64,000 bases of DNA from JAFAXD01 sp051985675 (GTDB taxonomy: Bacteria > Pseudomonadota > Alphaproteobacteria > Rhizobiales > Xanthobacteraceae): contig JBPYFJ010000139.1 of assembly GCA_051985675.1 (NCBI GenBank), positions 62,001 to 126,000 of the forward strand, read 5' to 3'. Position 1 is the first letter of the stretch. Every line of letters starts with the position of its first letter. The notes beneath the pieces are model-generated. The model worked only from the letters and a program-made list of their open reading frames with translations, ran no database searches and had not been told where the DNA came from. Positions 1 to 8,963 of this stretch are shown here, piece after piece. Position numbers and translations under genes: made by a program.

Positions 1-2
1 GC

Positions 3-623
3 TTCGTCACCGATCTGGGTACGCTTCTGGGTAGTGGTCGATATAACGGTTACGTGTGGGTGGCGGCGCTCGGCTGCGGCGCGTTCTTTGTGTTCGTCGG
101 CGGCGGGACGCACGTGGTGATCACCATGATGCACCACTCGCCGACCGAGTACGGCGCGTGGTTCCTGGCGGTGTCGGGCGGCTACATCCTCGGCAACGTC
201 ATCACCTCGCGGCTATCCGTGCGCTTCGGGGTCGACCGAATGCTTTGGTACGGCATCGTCGCCGAGTTGATCGGAGCCGCGATCGGCATCGCGCTGATGT
301 TCAATGTCGACACGCTCGGATTGCTGGCCGTGGTAGCCGCGCCGACCCTGATCTCGATCGGAAACGGGATGCTGCTGCCGAACGCGATCGCCGGCGCGGT
401 CAGCGTTCGACCGCTTGCGGCCGGCGCCGCCTCAGGACTTCTCGGCTGCACCCAGATGCTGTTCGGCGCCCTGATGGCGCAGGTCGCAGGACACCTGGCG
501 ACCGGTGCAGCGACCGCTTGGCCGATCATCATCCAGATGAGTTTGACCACGATCGGGTGCGTGCTGGTGTATGCGCTGCTGTTGCGCCGGCGTAAGCCGT
601 TCGCTAGCGCGCCACCAGCTTGA
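3..623 (+). CDS. MFS transporter, Bcr/CflA-like, C-terminal part
   Basis: The frame is open from the first bases of the window, so this is the 3' end of a longer gene that begins outside it. The visible part is about 206 residues with several hydrophobic helices (for example the VAALGCGAFFVFVGGG and AGAASGLLGCTQMLFGALMA regions) and a short basic tail (LLLRRRK). The SGLLG-type segment and the SRLSVRFGVDR loop resemble the last six helices of Bcr/CflA drug-resistance major facilitator transporters. These proteins export small hydrophobic compounds across the inner membrane using the proton gradient; the substrate cannot be inferred. The stop codon lies inside the 3' end of convergent ligA, a 20-base tail-to-tail overlap. 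Confidence 0.75.
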   Translation, partial: FVTDLGTLLGSGRYNGYVWVAALGCGAFFVFVGGGTHVVITMMHHSPTEYGAWFLAVSGGYILGNVITSRLSVRFGVDRMLWYGIVAELIGAAIGIALMFNVDTLGLLAVVAAPTLISIGNGMLLPNAIAGAVSVRPLAAGAASGLLGCTQMLFGALMAQVAGHLATGAATAWPIIIQMSLTTIGCVLVYALLLRRRKPFASAPPA

Positions 624-2730
624 GCCACTCACCTTCAGTCAGCACGTCGATCCCGAGCTTTTTCGCCTCGGTGAGCTTCGAACCGGCGCCTGGCCCTGCC
701 ACCACGAGATCGGTCTTCTTGGAGACTGACCCCGAAACCTTGGCGCCAAGCCGCTCTGCCATCGCCTTGGCTTCATCGCGCGTCATCTGCTCGAGCGTGC
801 CGGTGAACACCACCGTCTTGCCGGCGATCGCCGAGTCGGTCCGCGGCCGGGCCGCCGCACTGATCCGAACGTGCTCGCTCAGGCGTTCGACCATCTTCAC
901 GTTGTGGGATTCGCCAAAGTAAGCCGCGATCGCGTCGATCACCGTGTCGCCGATCTGATCGAGCGCGTCCATTTCGGCGCGCGCGTCCGGATCCCCCTTC
1001 GCGACGGCGCGCGCCGCGTCATGAAACGCAGCCCAGGTGCCGTAGCCGCGTGCCAGCGCTTGCGCGGTGGTTTCCCCCACGTGACGGATGCCAAGTGCGT
1101 AGATGAAGCGCTCGAGCGCGATCTCGCGGCGGGCGTTGATCGCGTCAAACAGATTGCCGACCGAGGTCTCCCCGAAGCCTTCGTAATCCTCGAGCTTGAT
1201 CTTGTGGTTGCGCGGCTCGAGCGTGAAGACGTCGGCCGGCTCCTTGACCCAGCCCTCCTCGTAGAACAAGGCAATCTGCTTTTCACCCAGTCCATCGATG
1301 TCGAACGCGCGGCGCGATACGAAATGCCGCAGATGTTCCATGCGCTGGAACGGGCACGCAAACTCGCCGGTGCAGCGGATGACCGCGCTTTCTTCCCCGG
1401 TGGCGGTCGTCTCGCGGACGACCGGCGTGTGTAGCGAACAAGGGCATTTGGTCGGGAACCGGTAAGGCTTCGCCGCTGCGGGCCGTTTCTCCAGAACAAC
1501 GCCCAGCACCTGCGGGATGACGTCGCCGGCGCGCTGGACCTCGACGGTGTCGCCAATGCGCACGTCGAGGCGCGCGATCTCGTCGGCATTGTGCAGGGTT
1601 GCGTTCTGCACCACCACGCCGCCGACCGTCACCGGCTCGAGCTTGGCGACCGGCGTAAGTGCGCCGGTGCGGCCGACCTGAATATCAATGTCGCGCACGA
1701 CAGTGGTTGCGCGCTGGGCCGGGAATTTATGCGCGACCGCCCAGCGCGGCGTACGCGACACGAAACCCAGCCGCTCCTGCCAATCGAGGCGATCGATCTT
1801 GTAGACGACCCCGTCGATATCGTAGTCGAGCGTGCCGCGCGCGAGCTCGATCTCGCGATGGAACGCCAGCAGTTCTTCGACCGAATTGCAGCGCTTCATC
1901 AGCGGATTGGTGGCAAAGCCGCAGCGCGCGAACCAGTCCAGCATTCCGTGCTGGGTCTCGGCCGGCAACGCGCTCATCTCACCCCACGCATAGGCGAAGA
2001 AGCCGAGCGGGCGCGACGCCGTGATCGTCGGGTCGAGCTGGCGCAGCGAGCCGGCCGCTGAATTGCGCGGATTCGCGAACACCGGCTTGCCGGCGTCCCG
2101 CTGGCGTTCATTCAAGGCCAGAAACGCGGATTTGGTCATGTAGACTTCACCGCGAATGTCACACGACGGCGGGATACGTTTGCCGGGGAGCTCGTTGGGA
2201 ATGTCTTCCAGCGTTTTGACGTTGGCGGTGACGTCTTCGCCCTCGATGCCGTCGCCGCGGGTCGCACCGCTGACCAGCCGGCCGTCTTCGTAACGCAGCG
2301 ACAGCGACAGGCCGTCGATCTTCGGCTCGGCCGTGAATGCGAGCGGCGCGTCGGCTGCAAGACGCAGGAAGCGTCGGATGCGATCGACAAAATCGGTCAC
2401 ATCCTCGTCGCTGAACGCGTTGTCGAGCGACAGCATCGGCACCGTATGGCGTACCTTGGCAAAGCCGCGCGCCGGCTTGGCGCCCACGCGGCGCGACGGC
2501 GAGTCGGCGAGCACCAGCTCCGGAAAGCGCGCCTCAAGCGCGGCGTTGCGGCGGCGCAGCGCGTCGTAATCGGCATCCGAAATCGTCGGAGCGTCATTTT
2601 GATAATAGCGCTCGTCATGCGCCGCGATCTCGCGCGCGAGACGCTTGAGCTCAGCCTTGGCCTGGGCCTCGGTGAGATCCGATGGCGGAATTGCCGACGC
2701 GTCTTTGCCCTTGCTCTTGTTCTTGCTCAT
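604..2730 (-). CDS. ligA: NAD-dependent DNA ligase LigA
   Basis: LigA seals nicks in duplex DNA during replication and repair using NAD+. The 708-residue length is normal. Visible parts in order are the N-terminal Ia region (HDERYYQNDAPTISDADYD, about residues 39-57), the nucleotidyltransferase core with the adenylated lysine in KIDG (Lys137), an OB fold, a four-cysteine zinc finger (KCPCSLHTP followed by IRCTGEFACPF), helix-hairpin-helix repeats, and a C-terminal BRCT domain (GKTVVFTGTLEQMTRDEAK). The ATG at 2730 (MSKNKS) is preferred; an in-frame GTG at 2748 would add six residues. It lies last in the minus-strand dcw-lpxC-bamD-recN-ligA series, 49 bases after recN, and its end overlaps the convergent MFS gene. 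Confidence 0.97.
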   Translation of the reverse strand: MSKNKSKGKDASAIPPSDLTEAQAKAELKRLAREIAAHDERYYQNDAPTISDADYDALRRRNAALEARFPELVLADSPSRRVGAKPARGFAKVRHTVPMLSLDNAFSDEDVTDFVDRIRRFLRLAADAPLAFTAEPKIDGLSLSLRYEDGRLVSGATRGDGIEGEDVTANVKTLEDIPNELPGKRIPPSCDIRGEVYMTKSAFLALNERQRDAGKPVFANPRNSAAGSLRQLDPTITASRPLGFFAYAWGEMSALPAETQHGMLDWFARCGFATNPLMKRCNSVEELLAFHREIELARGTLDYDIDGVVYKIDRLDWQERLGFVSRTPRWAVAHKFPAQRATTVVRDIDIQVGRTGALTPVAKLEPVTVGGVVVQNATLHNADEIARLDVRIGDTVEVQRAGDVIPQVLGVVLEKRPAAAKPYRFPTKCPCSLHTPVVRETTATGEESAVIRCTGEFACPFQRMEHLRHFVSRRAFDIDGLGEKQIALFYEEGWVKEPADVFTLEPRNHKIKLEDYEGFGETSVGNLFDAINARREIALERFIYALGIRHVGETTAQALARGYGTWAAFHDAARAVAKGDPDARAEMDALDQIGDTVIDAIAAYFGESHNVKMVERLSEHVRISAAARPRTDSAIAGKTVVFTGTLEQMTRDEAKAMAERLGAKVSGSVSKKTDLVVAGPGAGSKLTEAKKLGIDVLTEGEWLKLVAR

Positions 2731-2779
2731 CAGCAACCAACTCGCCACATCGCCAAGCCGCAGCGGACGCTCCGGTGCA

Positions 2780-4444
2780 CTAACCCGCGGCGCGCATCAG
2801 CCGTTCGGCGGCGGCGCGCGCCTCGGCGGTAATCTCGGCGCCCGCGAGCATGCGGGCGATCTCCTCGCGCCGACGTTCGGACCGAAGCTCGCTCACGCGC
2901 GTCGCCACCCGCTTACCTTTGTCGAGCGCATCCTTGGTGATCAGATAGTGATGCTGGGCGCGGGCGGCGACCTGCGGCGCGTGCGTGACCGCCAGGGCCT
3001 GCACGCGCTCGCCGAGGCGCGCCAGCCGCAGGCCGATCGCGTCGGCAACTGCGCCGCCAACACCGGTATCGATTTCGTCAAACACCAGGGTCGGGGCAGA
3101 ACCGCGGCCGGCGAGCACGACCTTGAGCGCCAGCAGAAAGCGGGCGAGCTCTCCGCCGGAGGCAATTTTCATCAGCGGGCCCGGACGGGTGCCGGGATTG
3201 GTCTGCACCCAGAACTCGATGCGGTCGATGCCGGCCGGCCCCGGCTCGACGGTTTCGATATCGGTGGAGAAGCGTGCGCGTTCGAGCCGCAGCGGCACGA
3301 GCTCGGCGTTCACGGCCTTGTCGAGTTTGGTCGCGACCCGGCGGCGCGCCTGCGCGAGCGCCGCCGCGGCCGCGGCAAAGCGCGCATCGGCCTCGCGCGC
3401 GGCTTCGATCAGTTGCGCGAGGCGCGCCGCGCCGGCATCGATCAAGTCCAAATCGGCGGCATAACGCGTGCCGAGTGCCGCGAGGTCGTCGACCGGCACG
3501 TTGTACTTGCGGCCGGCCGCGCGCAACGCGAATAACCGCTCCTCGATGCGCTCGAGCTCGGCCGGGTCGTGGTCGGCGGCGGCGAGCGCGCGCTCGAGAT
3601 CGGTCCGTGCTTCGTCGAGCGCGGTAAGTGCCACGTCGAAGGCCTTTACCGCCGGCGCGATCAACGCTGGCGCTTGCCCCTGCCGGCGCTCCAGCCTGCG
3701 CACGGCGGCCGCCAGCGTCGGGATCGGCGAGCCGGAGCCCGCGACCGCATCCAACGCGTCGCGCAGATCGGCCGCGACCTTCTCGCCCTGCATCATCACG
3801 GTCCGCCGCTCGGCGAGCGCCGTCTCCTCGCCCGCCTCGGGCGCGAGCTTGCCGAGTTCGGCCACCGCATGGCGCAGGAATTCGGCCTCGCGCTGCGCGC
3901 GCTCGACCTCGCGCTGATGCTCGGCGACGGCCGTCTCGGCCTCCCGCCGCGCCTGCCAGAGACGCGCGCCTTCAGCCGCCTGCTCCTCAAGACCCCCATA
4001 GGCGTCAAGCAGCCCGCGGTGGGCCGATGCGTCCACCAGCGCGCGTTCGTCATGCTGGCCGTGGATTTCGACGAGCGCGCCGCCGAGACTGCGCAGCACC
4101 TGCACCCCGACCGGCTGATCGTTGACAAAGGCACGGGTGCGGCCATCGGCGAGCTGCACGCGGCGCATAATGAGCTGATCCTCGGCCGGAAGCTCGTTCG
4201 CGGCGAGCAGCGCACGCGCCGGATGATCGACCGGAACGTCGAACGCGGCAGTCACCTGGCCCTGCGCGGCGCCGGCACGCACCAGGTTGGCGTCGCCGCG
4301 CGCACCGAGCGCGAGCGCGAACGCATCGAGCAGGATCGACTTGCCGGCGCCGGTCTCACCGGTCAGCACCGACAGGCCGGCGGCAAAATCGATATCGAGG
4401 CGATCGATCAGGACGATGTCGCGGATCGAGAGCCGGGTCAGCAT
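2780..4444 (-). CDS. recN: DNA repair protein RecN
   Basis: RecN is an SMC-like ATPase that acts in recombinational repair of double-strand breaks. The 554-residue product has a Walker A motif GETGAGKS at about residues 29-36, a central helical region rich in Ala, Glu and Arg that fits a coiled coil, and a C-terminal ABC signature (SGGELARFLLALK) with a Walker B stretch (LVFDEIDTGVGG). The ATG at 4444 (MLTRLSIRD) is chosen because GAGG lies 8 bases upstream and RecN proteins begin this way; an upstream in-frame start at 4474 would add ten residues. It follows bamD and precedes ligA on the same strand, the usual Hyphomicrobiales arrangement. Confidence 0.96.
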   Translation of the reverse strand: MLTRLSIRDIVLIDRLDIDFAAGLSVLTGETGAGKSILLDAFALALGARGDANLVRAGAAQGQVTAAFDVPVDHPARALLAANELPAEDQLIMRRVQLADGRTRAFVNDQPVGVQVLRSLGGALVEIHGQHDERALVDASAHRGLLDAYGGLEEQAAEGARLWQARREAETAVAEHQREVERAQREAEFLRHAVAELGKLAPEAGEETALAERRTVMMQGEKVAADLRDALDAVAGSGSPIPTLAAAVRRLERRQGQAPALIAPAVKAFDVALTALDEARTDLERALAAADHDPAELERIEERLFALRAAGRKYNVPVDDLAALGTRYAADLDLIDAGAARLAQLIEAAREADARFAAAAAALAQARRRVATKLDKAVNAELVPLRLERARFSTDIETVEPGPAGIDRIEFWVQTNPGTRPGPLMKIASGGELARFLLALKVVLAGRGSAPTLVFDEIDTGVGGAVADAIGLRLARLGERVQALAVTHAPQVAARAQHHYLITKDALDKGKRVATRVSELRSERRREEIARMLAGAEITAEARAAAERLMRAAG

Positions 4445-4457
4445 CGGACGTCCTCGC

Positions 4458-4507
4458 AGTTGTCGCGAAGCCAACCCGTTTTAGAGGAGTTCCGGATTCG
4501 CACAACT
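4458..4507. repeat. Inverted repeat between bamD and recN
   Basis: AGTTGTCGCGAA (4458-4469) pairs with TTCGCACAACT (4497-4507), giving 11 bp with one bulged C and a 27-base loop. It lies just upstream of the recN ribosome binding site in the bamD-recN spacer. It has no T-run, so a simple rho-independent terminator is unlikely; an RNA processing or attenuation role is only a guess. Confidence 0.35.
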
Positions 4508-4550
4508 GCCGGCCCACAACATCCGGCGTCAGGCGGCTAAAGCTGCCGGG

Positions 4551-5435
4551 TCAACTGCGGGTCAGACCACCGAGCCCGACTCTTTTGAACGCCTGGGTGA
4601 TCCAGGAGTCTTCTTTCTCTTTCGGCTCGACCCCGCCGCCTTTCACAAGGTCGTACGCTTGCTGGTACCACTTGCTGTCGGGGAAATTATGCCCAAGCAC
4701 CGCGGCCGCGGTCTGCGCTTCCTGGACGATGCCAAGCGTCATGTAGCACTCGGTGAGACGCAGCAGCGCTTCCTCGACGTGGCGCGTGGTCTGATATTGC
4801 GTGACCACCACCTTGAAGCGGTTGATCGCACCGATGAAATTCTTCTTTTGCATATTGTAGCGCCCGATCTCCATTTCCTTGGCGGCGAGTTGGTCGCGCG
4901 CCATCTCGATCTTGCGTCGGGCCGAATTGGCATATTCGCTGGTCGGGTATTTGCGGTTGACCTCGTCGAGTGCCGCAATCGCCTTTTCGGTGGTCCCCTG
5001 GTCGCGACTGACGTCGGGAATCCGATCGTAATAGGACGAGCCAATCAGATATTGCGCGTAGGGCGCTTCGGGCGTGCCCGGGTGCAGACTGATGTAGCGC
5101 TTGGCGGTCGCGATGCAGTCGTCGTACTGCCGGCCCTCGTAGTAGGCATAGGCCGACATGATCAGCGATTTGCGCGCCCAATCCGAATACGGATGCTGGC
5201 GGTCGACCTCTTCGAACTTCTTCGCCGCTTCTTTGTAGTCCTTCTTTTCGTTCAGCAGGAAGACGCCCTGGTTGTAGAGCTGGTCGGCCGGCTCGTCGGG
5301 CGGCGCTTCGTCCTTGGCGAACAAGCTGAAATCGCTGCAGGCGCCGAGGCATGCCAGCGCCAGCACCAAAACGAGCCCGCGCGCGAGCGCACGCACGCCT
5401 ACCCAGGCTTCACGTCGTGACAACCCCGACCCCAT
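4551..5435 (-). CDS. bamD: Outer membrane assembly lipoprotein BamD
   Basis: BamD is the essential lipoprotein partner of BamA in the complex that inserts beta-barrel proteins into the outer membrane. The 294-residue precursor has a basic N-terminus, a hydrophobic signal segment and a lipobox LGAC with the lipidated cysteine at residue 33. It is followed by TPR-type helical repeats (DQLYNQGVFLLNEKKDYKEA, SLIMSAYAYYEGRQYDDCI, EALLRLTECYMTLG). Length and repeat layout match the family. The ATG at 5435 gives the complete signal peptide, and a G-rich stretch lies upstream. It stands between lpxC and recN. About 140 bases separate it from lpxC, so it may have its own promoter. Confidence 0.94.
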   Translation of the reverse strand: MGSGLSRREAWVGVRALARGLVLVLALACLGACSDFSLFAKDEAPPDEPADQLYNQGVFLLNEKKDYKEAAKKFEEVDRQHPYSDWARKSLIMSAYAYYEGRQYDDCIATAKRYISLHPGTPEAPYAQYLIGSSYYDRIPDVSRDQGTTEKAIAALDEVNRKYPTSEYANSARRKIEMARDQLAAKEMEIGRYNMQKKNFIGAINRFKVVVTQYQTTRHVEEALLRLTECYMTLGIVQEAQTAAAVLGHNFPDSKWYQQAYDLVKGGGVEPKEKEDSWITQAFKRVGLGGLTRS

Positions 5436-5574
5436 CCAGCCCCCGCGGCCGTGACTTACCCACCAAGAGTTCCAGAAATAGGCTCACATTCGGCCCGGAA
5501 TGTGGCGAGGTCCATGGTGGAGAGCTTGGCCGATCAAGCCTTTCGGCCCTGATCCGGAGGACCGAAGGACCGCT

Positions 5575-6528
5575 TTACGACACGTCCGGGCTAAAGGCCG
5601 GGGCAAGCGACGTGACGCCCGCGTGCCCACGCACCCGCCGTTGGGGCACGGTGGGCGCGGCTTCGACCATGGTCCAGGCCGTCGGATCGGCCATCAGCGC
5701 CGAGACCACGGCGTGATTGAGGGTATGGCCGCCGCGCACCGAGCGATAGGTCGCCAGCAACGGCATGCCGGCGAGCGCGAGATCGCCGAGCGCGTCGAGC
5801 GTCTTGTGACGCACGAACTCGTCCGGATAGCGCAGCCCGTCAGCGTTGAGCACGCGGGTTTCGCTCACCACCAGCGTGTTGTCGAAGCTCGCGCCGAGCG
5901 CATAACCCTGGTTCCAAAGCTTGGCGACGTCGCGCATGAACCCGAAGGTGCGCGCGCGCGCAAGTTCGTGCCGGAACGCGTCGGGCGTTACGTCGATGAC
6001 GCAGCGCTGGTGGCCGATCGACGGATGGTCGAACGAAATCTCGACGTCCAGCCGCAGCCCGCTGCTGTTGGGAACGAGTTCGCCGTGCGCGTGATCGCGG
6101 GAGACCTCGATCGGCTTGAGCACCTTCAGGTAGCGGCGCCGCGCATCGAGCGTGCGCACGCCGGCGTGGTCGATTGCGGCAACGAACGCCTCGGCGCTGC
6201 CGTCCATGATCGGCACCTCGGGCCCATCGACTTCGACGACCGCGTTGTCGACGCCGAGGCCGGCGAGCGCAGCCAACACGTGCTCGGCGGTCGCGCACAG
6301 CGGACCGTCGTCGTCGCCCAGCACAGTGGCGAATTCGGTTGCTGTCACAGCGCGCACGTCGGCGCGAATCTCGCAATCAGAGCGGCCAGGCAAGCCGGTG
6401 CGCAGGAAAACGATGCCGGTGCCGGCGTCGGCAGGATGCAGCGTGAGAGTGACAGGAGATCCGGAGTGAACGCCTATTCCGGAAACGGTCGCCTCGTTGC
6501 CAAGCGTGGTTTGCTTGCCCGCCTTCAT
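5575..6528 (-). CDS. lpxC: UDP-3-O-acyl-N-acetylglucosamine deacetylase LpxC
   Basis: LpxC carries out the committed step of lipid A synthesis, zinc-dependent deacetylation of UDP-3-O-acyl-GlcNAc in the cytoplasm. The 317-residue product shows the N-terminal TTLGNEATVSGIGVHSG segment and the zinc and catalytic motifs AEHVLAAL (His83) and HKTLDALGD (His241 and the following Asp), which correspond to His79, His238 and Asp242 of the E. coli enzyme. The start is placed at the ATG at 6528 (MKAGKQTT), preceded by a G-rich ribosome binding site; an upstream in-frame start at 6564 would add 12 residues not expected in the family. It sits downstream of ftsZ, as in many proteobacteria, but after a 565-base gap. 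Confidence 0.97.
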   Translation of the reverse strand: MKAGKQTTLGNEATVSGIGVHSGSPVTLTLHPADAGTGIVFLRTGLPGRSDCEIRADVRAVTATEFATVLGDDDGPLCATAEHVLAALAGLGVDNAVVEVDGPEVPIMDGSAEAFVAAIDHAGVRTLDARRRYLKVLKPIEVSRDHAHGELVPNSSGLRLDVEISFDHPSIGHQRCVIDVTPDAFRHELARARTFGFMRDVAKLWNQGYALGASFDNTLVVSETRVLNADGLRYPDEFVRHKTLDALGDLALAGMPLLATYRSVRGGHTLNHAVVSALMADPTAWTMVEAAPTVPQRRVRGHAGVTSLAPAFSPDVS

Positions 6529-7093
6529 GCCCCTACCCCCGTTGAAACCTCGCGCCCGCAGCAACCAAGTTCAGGTCTGGAAGCAGTCGTGAGGTTTGCC
6601 CCAATGTCTCGCCCTAAGGCATCCGTCGCCATTTCGCCACTTTCACGAGTGCCACCCAGACACCCGCCAAGCTTATCCCCAAGCGAAAAGCCCGTTGGCG
6701 ATGCGAACCTTAACCGTACCGTCGCACTGCACCAACTCACGCTTTTTTACCGACTGTTACCTTGAAGAAGTCCTATTTCAAACCGGATGTCGCCTTGCGA
6801 CCGGCGCATCGGTGCAAACGAATCAGCGCAGCGCCCCATTGGAGACATGGCGCCGCCCCAACGGTGACGACTATACTATTGTAATCATTAAGGCTTATCG
6901 GTTGGTGCGGTGGCACCGTCGGACTGCTTTCGAGCTCACATTCGTACCACCACAGCGCGCCAACGGGACATGCGTAGCAACCGGTGCGAGCCGTGAACGC
7001 ATCAAACAATGTATCATTCACGCAATAAAGAAGCGCCGCAGGCGGGATTTTGACCCGCGCTGCGACGCAATAAAAGGCCATTGATTCGCTTTA
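6529..7093. other. Non-coding gap between ftsZ and lpxC
   Basis: This 565-base stretch has no convincing gene; the open frames in it show no family features. Next to ftsZ it contains a strong hairpin (7033-7068, listed separately), and next to lpxC it should contain the lpxC promoter and leader. The part between about 6730 and 7030 is clearly more AT-rich than the genes around it (for example around 6870-6890), as expected for a regulatory region. I could not assign a convincing -35/-10 pair. Confidence 0.5.
7033..7068 (-). terminator. Probable terminator downstream of ftsZ
   Basis: CGCAGGCGGG (7037-7046) pairs with CCCGCGCTGCG (7054-7064, one bulged G) around a 7-base loop, extended by an outer GCG/CGC pair after one mismatch. 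On the minus strand the stem is followed by a pyrimidine-rich stretch (TTCTTTATT) rather than a clean T-run. It lies about 25 bases after the ftsZ stop codon. Confidence 0.5.
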
Positions 7094-8821
7094 CTAATTT
7101 GCCTGGCGGCGGAGGAATGCCGGGATGTCGAGCTGGTCATCGACGCCCCCGCCGTGCGACGGCGCCGGCCGATCGAGGTCGAGTCCAAGCGACGGCGGCT
7201 GGTGCGGGCGCTTGGCGAATTCCGATACTGGTTCGTGCGCCAGCGCTTCGGGAAGGCGCGCGACCGGGCGCGGCCGCTCGGGCATGTGCATCGGCCGCGG
7301 CGGCGGCGCCGGCTGCGGCTGATACGCTTCCTCTTCGCTCTCCTTGCGGCCAAGTCCCACGGAAGCCAGCCGCTGCAACAGCGACATACGCGGCTTCTCC
7401 ATCGGATCCTCGACCGGCTCGATGCGCTCGCGCGCACGCAGTTGGTTCTGCGCCGGCACCGGCAGTTCGTCGATCCTCGGCATGCGCGGGCGCGACTGCG
7501 GGCGCTCCGGATGCGGCGGAATGAAGGACTTGGGCGGCGGCGGCGGTTCCGTTGCCGGCTCCTGCGCGGCCGTTTCCACAAACAGCGACGGCTTCGGCGG
7601 GATCGGCCGGATGGTGAGATCGTCGGCGACTCCGCGCGGAAGCACCGCGGCCGCGACCGCGGCCGCGGCCTGCGCCTGGATCGCGGCCGCCGACGGCCGC
7701 TGCGGTTGCGGCGCCGGCGCCGGCGGAGCCGGAGCACGCGCGGTGGGGCGGATCTCGTGGCGTTCGTGCGCGCGCGGCGGCGGTTCGGCGCGCGTGCGCT
7801 GCGGCGGCGCCTCGGTGACGCGCGCCTCCTGCTGCGTCGCCGAGCGCGGCGCAACGGCCGCATCGACGCCGGTCGCAACCACCGACACGCGAATGATGCC
7901 TTCGAGGCTCTGATCGAAGGTGGCGCCCACGATGATGTTAGCTTCCTGATCGACCTCCTCGCGGATGCGGGTCGCGGCCTCGTCGACCTCGTAGAGGGTG
8001 AGGTCGTTGCCGCCGGTGATCGAGATCAACAGGCCCTTGGCGCCGCGCATCGACACATCGTCGATCAGCGGGTTCGAGATCGCCGCCTCGGCGGCGCGCA
8101 GCGAGCGCTTCTCGCCGGAGGCCTCGCCGGTGCCCATCATGGCCTTGCCCATCTCGCGCATGACCGCGCGCACGTCGGCGAAGTCGAGGTTGATCAGGCC
8201 CTCCTTCACCATCAGGTCGGTGATGCAGGCAACGCCCGAGTAGAGCACCTGGTCGGCCATCGCGAAGGCGTCGGCGAAGGTGGTCTTTTCATTCGCGACC
8301 CGGAATAGGTTCTGGTTCGGGATGATGATCAGGGTATCGACGCCCTTCTGCAGCTCCGAAATCCCCGTCTCGGCGACCCGCATGCGGCGCTGGCCTTCGA
8401 AATGGAACGGCTTGGTCACCACCCCGACCGTGAGGATGCCGAGATCACGCGCGGCCTTGGCAACGACAGGAGCTGCACCGGTGCCGGTGCCGCCGCCCAT
8501 GCCGGCGGTGACAAACACCATGTGGGCGCCGGTCAGGTGATCGCGGATTTCGTCAATGACCTCCTCCGCGGCGGCGCGCCCGACCTCAGGCTGGGAACCG
8601 GCGCCGAGGCCTTCGGTGGCGGTGACGCCCATCTGGATGATGCGCTCGGCCTTGGACAGCGTGAGCGCCTGGGCATCGGTGTTGGCGACGACGAAATCGA
8701 CGCCCTGCAGCCCCGCGCTGATCATGTTGTTGACGGCGTTGCCGCCGGCCCCGCCGACCCCGAATACTGTGATCCGCGGCTTCAACTCCCTGATGTCGGG
8801 AATTTTTAGATTGATGCTCAT
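7094..8821 (-). CDS. ftsZ: Cell division protein FtsZ
   Basis: FtsZ is the tubulin-like GTPase that forms the division ring. The 575-residue product begins MSINLKIPDI at the ATG at 8821, preceded by AGAGG; a much longer upstream open frame is only a shadow of ftsA. The tubulin signature GGGTGTG is at residues 109-115 and the synergy-loop segment NLDFADVRAVM is near residue 210. The GTPase and activation domains end near residue 320. A long Pro/Arg/Ala-rich linker of more than 200 residues follows, and the chain ends in the conserved tail LDIPAFLRRQ that binds FtsA and other partners. Such long linkers are typical of alphaproteobacteria. It follows ftsA with a 142-base spacer, where an additional promoter could lie. 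Confidence 0.98.
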   Translation of the reverse strand: MSINLKIPDIRELKPRITVFGVGGAGGNAVNNMISAGLQGVDFVVANTDAQALTLSKAERIIQMGVTATEGLGAGSQPEVGRAAAEEVIDEIRDHLTGAHMVFVTAGMGGGTGTGAAPVVAKAARDLGILTVGVVTKPFHFEGQRRMRVAETGISELQKGVDTLIIIPNQNLFRVANEKTTFADAFAMADQVLYSGVACITDLMVKEGLINLDFADVRAVMREMGKAMMGTGEASGEKRSLRAAEAAISNPLIDDVSMRGAKGLLISITGGNDLTLYEVDEAATRIREEVDQEANIIVGATFDQSLEGIIRVSVVATGVDAAVAPRSATQQEARVTEAPPQRTRAEPPPRAHERHEIRPTARAPAPPAPAPQPQRPSAAAIQAQAAAAVAAAVLPRGVADDLTIRPIPPKPSLFVETAAQEPATEPPPPPKSFIPPHPERPQSRPRMPRIDELPVPAQNQLRARERIEPVEDPMEKPRMSLLQRLASVGLGRKESEEEAYQPQPAPPPRPMHMPERPRPVARLPEALAHEPVSEFAKRPHQPPSLGLDLDRPAPSHGGGVDDQLDIPAFLRRQAN

Positions 8822-8963
8822 GGGTGCCTCTTGTTGGGGCGGAGCGTGCCGCCGGTTGCCGCCGGTCCGCCACCGGCGCTGTAAAAGGTCTGCTCGACGA
8901 TTGGTCGCGTGCCGCACACACGACCGGCTTGCGTCCGTCTCTGTGCAGGAGGTTGGCCCCGCA

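Noticed and set aside
5500..6765. Plus-strand 421-codon open frame
   Set aside because: It is the antisense shadow of lpxC with no family motifs.
6870..6890. Possible promoter (TATAGT on the minus strand) in the ftsZ-lpxC gap
   Set aside because: No -35 with proper spacing could be found, so I did not list it.
6596..7084. Open frame of 162 codons in the ftsZ-lpxC gap, plus strand
   Set aside because: Composition is that of a chance frame: it shows no family motif, no clear ribosome binding site, and crosses the AT-rich regulatory part and the ftsZ terminator hairpin.
7154..8308. Plus-strand 384-codon open frame
   Set aside because: It is the antisense shadow of ftsZ and is extremely Arg-rich, as expected for the complement of high-GC coding sequence.
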